NCBI GenBank assembly: GCA_027310535.1 | Contig: DAIDAQ010000022.1 | Coordinates: 1 to 6,475 of the forward strand | From: Candidatus Micrarchaeaceae archaeon | GTDB taxonomy: Archaea; Micrarchaeota; Micrarchaeia; Micrarchaeales; Micrarchaeaceae | Direction: 5' to 3' | Length of the DNA: 6,475 bases | Shown: one piece after another, positions 1-4,887 of the stretch | Layout of the letters: the number at the start of each line of letters is the position of its first letter | Numbering within the stretch: position 1 is the first letter of the stretch | Position numbers and translations under genes: made by a program | Notes under the pieces: generated by a model | Told to the model about the DNA's origin: nothing | The model's database searches: none | Seen by the model: only the letters and a program-made list of their open reading frames with translations

Positions 1-318
1 ACGCCCTTGTTTGATGTACCCCCAAGACTGGTCATGCCATAGAGTACGTTGCCAGAGATTATTAGGGAACCGTACGGGGTTGCCCCGTCTGTGCTGCCGC
101 CCGCGAAGCTGTGCAGCACCGTAAAGCCGGTCCCGTCCGGGTTGACCGAGAAGATGATACCGTTGTTTGATGCGCCCCCCTGGCTGGCCATGCCATAGAG
201 TACGTTGCCAGAGATTATTAGGGAACCGTATGGGTTACTTCCGTCTGTGCTGCCGCCCGCAAAGCTGCGCAGTATAGTATAGCCGGTTCCGTCAGGGTTT
301 ACCGAGAAGATGATACCG
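1..318 (-). repeat. 156-bp in-frame tandem repeats inside the GloVer gene
   Basis: Two complete 156-bp units (7-162 and 163-318) are followed on the left by the start of another. A diverged older unit lies to the right, to about 474. The motif TTGTTTGATG recurs at 7, 163 and 319, an exact 156-bp (52-codon) period. By hand I count about 22 differences between the two full units, and 33-74 is identical to 189-230. Many differences are silent, so the units are selected protein repeats with recent duplication or conversion. Confidence 0.9.
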
Positions 319-683
319 TTGTTTGATGCACCTCCCTGCTTGGCCATGCCATAGAGTACGTTGCCCGAGAGAATTAGAGAACCAAAAGGGAGCTTTCCGT
401 CTGTGCCGCCTGTGAAATTGTGCAGCACTGAAAAAGCGTAGCTGCTGAATGATATTACGGAACCGTCCGGGGCGTTGGATGTAGTGGTGCATAGAGAGAA
501 TGCGTTGACGTTGAAAACCGAGGGCACACATGACAGCGAAGTGGATGTGTCCGTTAAGGCGTTCGCCTTCTGGAGCGCAAACATTGAAAGTATGAATAAC
601 AGGAGCGCCCCCGCCGGCCCTTTGCGTCGGATTAATGCACAGAGATGACTACAAGATGTTCCCTTGGACTGAGTGACAGGCAT
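1..683 (-). CDS. Secreted GloVer (TIGR03803-type) tandem-repeat protein, partial at its C-terminus
   Basis: The frame is open from an ATG at 683 to the left edge (227 codons, no stop), so the gene continues outside the window. An in-frame TAG lies just upstream of this ATG, which makes it the first possible ATG. Residues 1-42 look like a signal peptide: basic RRK at 19-21, a hydrophobic core at about 24-37 (AGALLLFILSMFAL) and a likely cleavage site after ANA at 42, so the product is probably exported or surface bound. After that come 52-residue repeats, with units beginning near residues 71 (divergent), 123, 175 and 227. Each carries SNNG-I-IFSVNPDGTG, L-SFAGGSTDG, PYGSLIISGNVLYGM and GG-SN. 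This is the pattern of the Gloeobacter/Verrucomicrobia repeat (GloVer), whose function is unknown and which I expect to form a beta-rich, propeller-like array. The family is mainly known from bacteria, so horizontal acquisition is possible. Family assignment is by recognition only. Confidence 0.85.
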   Translation of the reverse strand, partial: MPVTQSKGTSCSHLCALIRRKGPAGALLLFILSMFALQKANALTDTSTSLSCVPSVFNVNAFSLCTTTSNAPDGSVISFSSYAFSVLHNFTGGTDGKLPFGSLILSGNVLYGMAKQGGASNNGIIFSVNPDGTGYTILRSFAGGSTDGSNPYGSLIISGNVLYGMASQGGASNNGIIFSVNPDGTGFTVLHSFAGGSTDGATPYGSLIISGNVLYGMTSLGGTSNKG

Positions 684-703
684 AAGATCGCCGCTCTATC
701 TTC

Positions 704-713
704 GCTTAAAAAC
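704..713 (-). promoter_or_regulatory. Probable TATA element of the GloVer gene
   Basis: On the minus strand this reads GTTTTTAAGC, centred about 26 nt upstream of the ATG at 683. That is the archaeal TATA-to-start spacing, so the transcript would begin at or next to the start codon (leaderless). A second AT-rich stretch at about 725-738 is an alternative giving a short leader. Confidence 0.45.
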
Positions 714-1060
714 AATAGCATCTTGAAAATTTAAAAAACCTACAGTTCCATTATTTCCGAAAAGGCTATTATTTTTTCTTGCAACATCAGAACTGGCGGG
801 CAGACCTTCCGCATATGACCAGTCTGCAGATATAGAAGGTGCCGCCCACTGTGTTCGGACGGCGACATTCCGCTTAGGTCGCCCATGATGGCATGGGCCG
901 CAAGAAAGTACGGACATCCATGCAATTACCCATCAACATATGTCAAAGTACGCCTCCGATGCACAGTACAGTTCATGGGATATAAGGAAGACCATCCGGC
1001 AGCAACACGATACCACTGCTACCATACAGCGGCAATAAGCATAGGGAGACGCTGACGCCG

Positions 1061-1092
1061 AAAGCCCTCTTCCCCGTGCAATGGCTTTTTTT
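1061..1092 (+). terminator. Terminator-like hairpin followed by seven T
   Basis: AAAGCC (1061-1066) can pair with GGCTTT (1083-1088) around a 16-nt loop, and the T-run continues to 1092. The orientation is that of a plus-strand terminator. No plus-strand gene is visible to its left, so it would end an unknown transcript or block antisense reading of the C39-like gene. Archaeal termination depends mainly on T-runs, so the hairpin may be incidental. Confidence 0.35.
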
Positions 1093-1113
1093 GCTATTTC
1101 CAAAGCACAAAAC

Positions 1114-1839
1114 TTACTTGTTCACCCTTCTCGCAGGCACGAGTATCGTGTTGTATTCCCTGTCATAGCCTAGCGCCTGCCTGAACTGCTGCGGCTCTAT
1201 GCTTATCGTTGTGTCGCTGTAGGGGTCATTTATGTAGAAGAGATCCTTGTCAAAGCCCTTGACAACGACCCAATGGGGCGCATCTTCGATCCCCTTGTCC
1301 TCAGGGTTGAGCGCGCTTGCATTGACGACGACGATCGGTATCTTGCCAGATACCAGGTGCTTCTTTATGCTGTCCAGGCTTGTTGCCTTGATTGTCTCCT
1401 TTATCTTCATACCGAGGACCTTCTTCCTTATCTCTTCAAAGGACGCCTGCAGCGTGTCTACGTTCACGCCCTCGAACACTGCAAGTTTCTTCTCGTAGCC
1501 TTCATTCCTCGAATTTGTGACTATCTCCGGTTTTGCGCCCCTCTTCGCCAGTGCGTATGCAAGCCCATACCTGGAGCCGTGCCAGACGCTCCCGTTCACC
1601 GCGTCCTGCCATATCGCGAACTCCTCGTCCTTCTTGACCTTGAAGTTCTTGTTGATGTATTTGAGGACCATCATAGCACATGCCGCCGCGCTGGTGAACT
1701 CTTCGCTCTGCGGGTAATGTGGTATATCATAAACCTTGCCGTTGCTGTTCTTCCTCTTCGGGTTCCCGGTTGCCGCCTTTTTGCCCTTAACACCGTCCTT
1801 AAGATTGTTTCTCCGATTCCTATTGTTGATCTTTGCCAT
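1114..1839 (-). CDS. C39-like peptidase family protein with Ser at the catalytic Cys position
   Basis: This is a 241-aa protein from the ATG at 1839. A GTG at 1875 would add 12 residues, but it lies only 7 nt from the end of tRNA-Leu. Residues 1-35 are basic, Asn/Lys/Arg rich and probably disordered. The fold then shows C39-like landmarks: IPHYPQS (39-45, oxyanion Gln44), FTSAAACAMMVLKYI (48-62), HWVVVKGF (His189 onward) and NDPY (Asp205). C39 and bacteriocin-processing peptidases usually have TCGPA where this one has TSAAA, so Ser50 takes the place of the nucleophilic Cys, while Cys54 lies four residues on. His and Asp are kept. It may therefore bind or sense peptides rather than cleave them, or use another nucleophile. 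There is no signal peptide or membrane segment, so it appears cytoplasmic. The substrate is unknown. The promoter could be its own TATA at 1861-1870 or read-through from tRNA-Leu. Confidence 0.75.
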   Translation of the reverse strand: MAKINNRNRRNNLKDGVKGKKAATGNPKRKNSNGKVYDIPHYPQSEEFTSAAACAMMVLKYINKNFKVKKDEEFAIWQDAVNGSVWHGSRYGLAYALAKRGAKPEIVTNSRNEGYEKKLAVFEGVNVDTLQASFEEIRKKVLGMKIKETIKATSLDSIKKHLVSGKIPIVVVNASALNPEDKGIEDAPHWVVVKGFDKDLFYINDPYSDTTISIEPQQFRQALGYDREYNTILVPARRVNK

Positions 1840-1860
1840 TACATCACTCGCTTCATGAGC

Positions 1861-1870
1861 ATTTAAGCTA
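1861..1870 (-). promoter_or_regulatory. Probable TATA element of the C39-like gene
   Basis: The minus strand reads TAGCTTAAAT, about 26 nt before the ATG at 1839. This supports ATG 1839 over the GTG at 1875, which lies upstream of the element, and suggests a leaderless transcript. A GTGAT stretch just before the ATG could also pair weakly with 16S rRNA. Confidence 0.4.
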
Positions 1871-1882
1871 AGCACTAGCAGA

Positions 1883-1979
1883 TGCAGGGAGGGAGATTTG
1901 TTCGTAGTTTTGAACTCCCGCAGGCCTAAGCCAACGGATCTTGAGTCCGCCGCGTTTGACCGGGCTCCGCCATCCCTGC
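1883..1979 (-). tRNA. tRNA-Leu(CAA) with a probable 12-nt T-loop intron
   Basis: The acceptor stem pairs perfectly: GCAGGGA (1979-1973) with TCCCTGC (1890-1884), discriminator A1883. The D-stem is GCG (1970-1968) with CGC (1954-1952), and position 26 is G1951. The anticodon stem is GCGGA/TCCGT and the loop CTCAAGA gives anticodon CAA, which reads UUG. A 14-nt variable arm with GGC/GCC pairing is the type II arm expected for Leu. The T-stem GGGAG (1919-1915) pairs with CTCCC (1895-1891), but the loop between is 19 nt instead of 7. Removing 12 nt restores the standard TTCAAAT loop. CCA is not encoded (A1883 is followed by TCT), so the cca product is needed. G26 is a potential Trm1 target. No T-run follows the gene, so transcription may continue into the C39-like gene. 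Confidence 0.93.
1898..1909 (-). other. Putative 12-nt tRNA intron at T-loop position 58/59
   Basis: On the minus strand the insert reads AACTACGAACAA. GTTC (1915-1912) can pair with GAAC (1903-1900). Each strand of this 4-bp helix is followed by AAA, the three-base bulge-type context in which archaeal splicing endonuclease cuts after the second base. Cutting there joins TTCAA to AT and gives a canonical T-loop. There is no inner helix, only an 8-nt loop, so this is a relaxed half-BHB motif. Because of the A-runs, the exact junction could shift by a few bases. Confidence 0.7.
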
Positions 1980-2000
1980 ATGGCTAACCTTCTTATTATA

Positions 2001-2010
2001 CATAAATAAA
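2001..2010 (-). promoter_or_regulatory. Probable TATA element of tRNA-Leu
   Basis: The minus strand reads TTTATTTATG, centred about 27 nt before the first tRNA base at 1979, which is the normal archaeal spacing. A second AT element (TATATATA near 2053-2061) is too far from the tRNA to serve it. Confidence 0.5.
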
Positions 2011-2184
2011 CTTTGCTTTGCGCCTCACATCTGCTCTGCTATTAACCGCTTAGCTTATATATAGGGTTTTCTGTAAGAAGAAAGGAACATTTTTAAATCT
2101 TCCTACGAATGCCACAGAGTAGGTCCTGCTGCGCCAAACCTACAGCTGCCAACCCCCCGCGTCGCCCCCGCCCGGAGGTTGCTG
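2011..2184. other. Non-coding stretch between tRNA-Leu and the zinc-ribbon gene
   Basis: This holds TATATATA near 2053-2061 and TTTTTAAAT near 2090-2098, both able to act as promoters, then a GC-rich block to 2184. GTAGG (2119-2123) can pair with CCTAC on either side (2102-2106 or 2139-2143), giving two mutually exclusive hairpins. No protein frame looks real. A small RNA is possible but not shown. Confidence 0.4.
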
Positions 2185-2433
2185 TCATTTTGCTGCCATC
2201 GCCATGGCTACTTTTTTGCGTACGGCTCCAGTTTGCGCTCCTTCTTCCCTGGTGAGGAAGCATTGCCCGCAGATCAGCCTCTCTGAAGTCGGAAGGTTTA
2301 CCCCCCCTACTGCCTGTGAGGAAACTACTACCTTTATTTCGCGCCCCTCCAGTGGCCTGCCGCACATCCTGCACCATCCTTGTGAATGGCTGCCCGCATT
2401 CTCCAACTTTCCACTCTCTATTCTCCTTCTCAT
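2185..2433 (-). CDS. Small zinc-ribbon protein of unknown function
   Basis: This is an 82-aa protein if started at the ATG at 2433. The same frame extends to a GTG at 2481 (98 aa), but the added residues look unlike a protein N-terminus. Two knuckles, CRMCG (Cys21, Cys24) and CGQC (Cys55, Cys58), are separated by 30 residues containing an EIKVVV strand, the layout of a zinc ribbon. The C-terminus is basic (VRKKVAMAMAAK). Codon choice (AGG/AGA, ATA) resembles the neighbouring genes, which favours this frame over the overlapping longer one. It follows trm1 on the same strand with a gap of about 70 nt, so it is probably cotranscribed. That suggests, without proving, a role in RNA or translation. 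A nucleic-acid or protein-binding adaptor is the most I would infer. Confidence 0.6.
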   Translation of the reverse strand: MRRRIESGKLENAGSHSQGWCRMCGRPLEGREIKVVVSSQAVGGVNLPTSERLICGQCFLTREEGAQTGAVRKKVAMAMAAK

Positions 2434-2503
2434 ACACCCACTCTCCAAGTTCCGCGCCCCGTCCCACACCCAATGAACCACGGAAACTTAAACCCTGCAT
2501 CCT

Positions 2504-3655
2504 TCACGCTTGTCGGCTATTTATTGGTTTGCCAACGGCGCGAATAGCGGAACTGCGGGACTGTGCTTCTGCTGTACGGTCCAGGCGGGCAACCTTTTCC
2601 ACTGCCTCCTCGACTTCTCGCACGCCCGCATAGGTCCTTACATACGACGGATCGAAGTGGGCAAGGCTCGCCGCGCGCCCCTTGCCCTGCAGCAGCTTTA
2701 TGACGGCCTGCGGGCTCACTGATTTTATCCCTAGCGCCTTTGTAGTTTTCGGTATGCTGTAAATAAGTGGTGTATCCAGCTCCTTTTCAAGCCTCATGAG
2801 GACAGGGTCTGGCGCGCCAACCGCTTTTGAGGCCAATTCTACAGTGTTTTTATCATGCAGATCCCAGGCCCAAAGCGGTCCCGCAAGCTGCAACCTGCCG
2901 CCGCATTCGCTGCATTCCAGGGTCGCGGGTATGAGCCCCCTTTCTGCGCCCCTTGCCCTGCATTTGTTGCAGTAATAGAAGTAGCCAAGACGCTTCATGG
3001 AGTCAGCAGCGCTTTCCGCGCCGTGTCTTAGCCTTAGGTGGAGCCGCATGTAGTGCTTGTAGTTCATCGAGAGGAGCGGTTCGATCCCAAAATCGAACTG
3101 TGCGGCGAGCCTTGCCATATACCCAAGAAGTATGCGGAGCCCTACTTCTTTGCAGAGCTCGTTGTGCATAGGCTCAGCAGAGTAAAGCCTCAGGCATGCC
3201 CTTCTATGTGCACCGCAGAGCACGGCAGTGTCTGTCGCAGTCACAAAGAATAGGGTGTTGGCTCTCGCCAGCTTGAGCAGGTCGTAGACATAGGGAGCCA
3301 CCCCGCCGAAAGGATCGAGGTCTATCAGGTCGAACCTCTCTCTGCTCGTGTTTGCGAATTCCTGTATGCCAATATTTAGCGCCCTTGCCGCTACACCGTT
3401 CTTTTCTACGTTTTTTAGCAGCGTATTATACGCGCTGCTGTTTATCTCCAGCATTGTGCAGCTCTTCCCTCTCACTTCAAGGCAATACCTTATGCCCCTG
3501 ATTCCGGTGGCTGCCGTTGGGTCGATTATATCCAACGGGCGCTTCTCCAGCTCAGCGATCGCCACACCGATGTCCCTCGTCAGCTTTGCTGCACTATTTA
3601 TGAACGCGGCGCCGTTGTAAACTGCCGCCTTCCCTTCCTTGTATATTCTTGGCAT
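2504..3655 (-). CDS. trm1: tRNA (guanine(26)-N(2))-dimethyltransferase Trm1
   Basis: The enzyme uses S-adenosylmethionine to convert G26, at the junction of the D and anticodon stems, to m2G and m2,2G. This stabilises the tRNA fold. The 383-aa length from the ATG at 3655 is close to other archaeal Trm1 proteins. A GTG three codons upstream is less likely because MPRIYKEG resembles the family N-terminus. Visible motifs are YNGAAFINSAAKLTRD (13-28), the SAM motif DPTAATGIRGIRY (45-57), acidic Glu70 after strand 2, the catalytic motif DLDPFGG (112-118), VTATDTAVLCG (138-148), EVGLRILLGYMARLAA (170-185) and a zinc finger with Cys229, Cys232, Cys248, Cys251, followed by GPLWAWDLHD. The C-terminal domain contains the tRNA-binding region. 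Both tRNAs in the window carry G26. The gene heads a probable two-gene unit with the zinc-ribbon gene and is divergent from the 199-aa gene. Confidence 0.95.
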   Translation of the reverse strand: MPRIYKEGKAAVYNGAAFINSAAKLTRDIGVAIAELEKRPLDIIDPTAATGIRGIRYCLEVRGKSCTMLEINSSAYNTLLKNVEKNGVAARALNIGIQEFANTSRERFDLIDLDPFGGVAPYVYDLLKLARANTLFFVTATDTAVLCGAHRRACLRLYSAEPMHNELCKEVGLRILLGYMARLAAQFDFGIEPLLSMNYKHYMRLHLRLRHGAESAADSMKRLGYFYYCNKCRARGAERGLIPATLECSECGGRLQLAGPLWAWDLHDKNTVELASKAVGAPDPVLMRLEKELDTPLIYSIPKTTKALGIKSVSPQAVIKLLQGKGRAASLAHFDPSYVRTYAGVREVEEAVEKVARLDRTAEAQSRSSAIRAVGKPINSRQA

Positions 3656-3668
3656 TGTCCACACTCAA

Positions 3669-3693
3669 TCTTTTATAGTTTGCTTCTTTATCT
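3669..3693. promoter_or_regulatory. Divergent promoter region of trm1 and the 199-aa gene
   Basis: The 61-bp spacer has two AT elements: TTTTATAG (3671-3678) and CTTTATC (3686-3692). For the plus-strand gene the first would start transcription near 3701, leaving a short leader. Assignment for trm1 is unclear, because the elements lie about 20 and 34 nt from its ATG. Confidence 0.4.
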
Positions 3694-3707
3694 CTAAGTA
3701 ATTTAAT

Positions 3708-3713
3708 GGTGAC
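3708..3713 (+). promoter_or_regulatory. Shine-Dalgarno site of the 199-aa gene
   Basis: GGTGAC lies 3 nt before the ATG at 3717 and matches the archaeal anti-SD (complement of UCACC). It fixes this start and shows that leadered translation is also used here. Confidence 0.6.
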
Positions 3714-3716
3714 GCC

Positions 3717-4316
3717 ATGGCTGAGCACTGGAGCGATTACACGGATTTCGTCCTGACTAGCATAGACAAAAAGATAAGCACGAAGTACAAGATATCATTG
3801 AAAAAGCTGCTTTCCGGCCCTTCTAAGTTCTCATCGCAGCCTAATATACAGGCGACTATAAAGAATCTCGCTGAGGAGGTGAACTCTTTCATTGACACTG
3901 CTATAGCTTCCATGCCAGACGCTAAGAAGGCTCTGGCCGACTCCGTCCTGAAGGCCGATGCGGTTACAAGGCAGCTCTCCCAGAACATCAGCATGCAGGC
4001 TAAGCAGCACAAAGTCCCAGTTGTCACACCTGTTTCCATAATAAGAGATGAGACAAAAGAGGAGATTATCTCTGTCAACGATTCAACGCCTGACGTGCTG
4101 GCGCTCGTCGAGAAGCTGGCCGCCTCCTCCATGCTCGTAGCCGACTTCAGCTATGCATACCAGAACGCGAGCATCGGCAGCTGGCTGTTCAGCGGCCACA
4201 AAAACTACATCCTGGAGGTTTTCGTCCCAGACAATGATGTCGCGATGCTGGAGGCGAGCAGGATAGAGATAACCGACCTTCTCGCTGCTGCAGGCGTCAT
4301 GATAGCCGGTGTCTGA
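3717..4316 (+). CDS. Conserved-looking hypothetical protein upstream of AK6
   Basis: This is a 199-aa protein that I do not recognise. The ATG at 3717 has a good Shine-Dalgarno site. The sequence has no signal peptide, long hydrophobic segment or Cys-rich site, so it is probably soluble and cytoplasmic. Residues 1-105 appear mainly helical, with many Lys, Ala and Ser (for example KYKISLKKLL, AEEVNSFIDTAIASMPDAKK). A linker with VPVVTPVSIIRDETKEE follows, then another helix and a region near 140-199 (FSYAYQNASIGSWLFSGHKN, ILEVFVPDND) that looks mixed alpha/beta. Its codon use fits the neighbours. The stop at 4316 is 10 nt before the ATG of the AK6-like gene, so the two are very likely one operon and perhaps linked in function. 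A role around ribosome assembly is only a guess from this context. Confidence 0.85.
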   Translation: MAEHWSDYTDFVLTSIDKKISTKYKISLKKLLSGPSKFSSQPNIQATIKNLAEEVNSFIDTAIASMPDAKKALADSVLKADAVTRQLSQNISMQAKQHKVPVVTPVSIIRDETKEEIISVNDSTPDVLALVEKLAASSMLVADFSYAYQNASIGSWLFSGHKNYILEVFVPDNDVAMLEASRIEITDLLAAAGVMIAGV

Positions 4317-4326
4317 AAGGCATTCA

Positions 4327-4887
4327 ATGAAGGGCAAGCTCATCATAGGTGTTACAGGAACGCCGGCCTCAGGGAAGACCGAATTCGCCAGGGCTCTCTC
4401 GAAGAAGGCAAAGATAATAGTGGTGGAGCTGAACGACATCATAGCATCGAGAAAGTCGTTCTACAGGAAGGCGGAAAATGGGGAGCTTGTTGTGAACTTG
4501 AAGCCGTTGGAGCTCTATGTCAAGAGGGAGATATGCAGGAAGGATGTGATCCTCGTAGGCCACCTCGCGCAGGAGCTGAGGCTTCCCTACAGCATGATCA
4601 TTGTCACAAGAGCAGAAATGGGAGACATGTATAAGAGGCTGGTAGACAGGGGGTACAACCGCGAGAAGATAAGAGAAAACATGGTATGTGAGGCTGTTGA
4701 CTACTGCGGCGTGATGGCAAGGCGCGCGTGCAGGGATGTATACGAGGCTGAAGGCGCCTCTGAAAAAAAGGCAATTATTTCAGCTTTGGCGAAAAAGAGG
4801 GCCCCGCCTTCCGTGCTGAAGAGGGAAAAGAGCAGGGCCGCCGACTTCGCCGCGTTCATAAAACGGCACAGAAGCCTTGGGTTCTAA
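4327..4887 (+). CDS. AK6/Fap7-like adenylate kinase (ribosome assembly NTPase)
   Basis: This is a P-loop nucleotide kinase of 186 aa from the ATG at 4327, with AAGG about 7 nt upstream. A GTG at 4309 would overlap the previous gene by 8 nt and add six residues. The Walker A motif is GTPASGKT (11-18). Further family features are ELNDII (34-39), a VILVGHLAQEL segment (74-84) matching the GH motif of archaeal AK6, and RGYNREKIRENM followed by EAVDYC, the typical lid/helix region. Archaeal and eukaryotic homologues (Fap7, hCINAP/AK6) convert ATP and AMP to 2 ADP and act with ribosomal protein uS11 in late small-subunit maturation. The C-terminal tail is basic (KREKSRAADFAAFIKRH) and longer than in compact homologues, which may help RNA binding. 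It is convergent with cca, and the two stop codons are directly adjacent (4885-4887 and 4888-4890). Confidence 0.88.
   Translation: MKGKLIIGVTGTPASGKTEFARALSKKAKIIVVELNDIIASRKSFYRKAENGELVVNLKPLELYVKREICRKDVILVGHLAQELRLPYSMIIVTRAEMGDMYKRLVDRGYNREKIRENMVCEAVDYCGVMARRACRDVYEAEGASEKKAIISALAKKRAPPSVLKREKSRAADFAAFIKRHRSLGF

Larger units (their letters stand above)
684..1113. other. Intergenic stretch without a convincing gene
   Basis: About 430 bp separates the GloVer gene from the C39-like gene. Minus-strand ORFs of 73 codons (696-917) and 61 codons (740-925) overlap each other in different frames and run into the GloVer promoter. Neither resembles a known protein. A plus-strand frame of about 32 codons from 939 is equally unsupported. 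The only structured element I see is the hairpin with T-run at 1061-1092. This could be a decayed gene, a long regulatory region or an unrecognised small RNA. Confidence 0.5.

Noticed and set aside
1..318. Periodic repeats considered as a CRISPR array
   Set aside because: The 156-bp period is contiguous and in frame, with conserved protein sequence and no unique spacers.
292..531. Minus-strand ORF of 79 codons
   Set aside because: It is an out-of-frame shadow of the GloVer gene, whose true frame lacks a stop within the window.
696..925. Two overlapping minus-strand ORFs (73 and 61 codons)
   Set aside because: They have no recognisable motif, they overlap each other in different frames, and the longer one runs into the GloVer promoter. 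I cannot support either as a gene.
1273..1866. Plus-strand ORF of 197 codons
   Set aside because: It is antisense to the C39-like gene, whose minus-strand frame contains family landmarks.
1840..1875. GTG at 1875 as start of the C39-like gene
   Set aside because: It lies 7 nt from the tRNA end and upstream of the likely TATA element. The ATG at 1839 has proper spacing and a weak GTGAT site.
2093..2500. Minus-strand frame of 135 codons after trm1
   Set aside because: It has low-complexity Gly/Arg/Ser content and no motif, and it overlaps the zinc-ribbon frame, which has paired CxxC knuckles and better codon use.
4309..4326. GTG at 4309 as start of the AK6-like gene
   Set aside because: The family N-terminus begins at MKGKLIIGVTG (ATG 4327), which has AAGG upstream. 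The GTG has no ribosome binding site.
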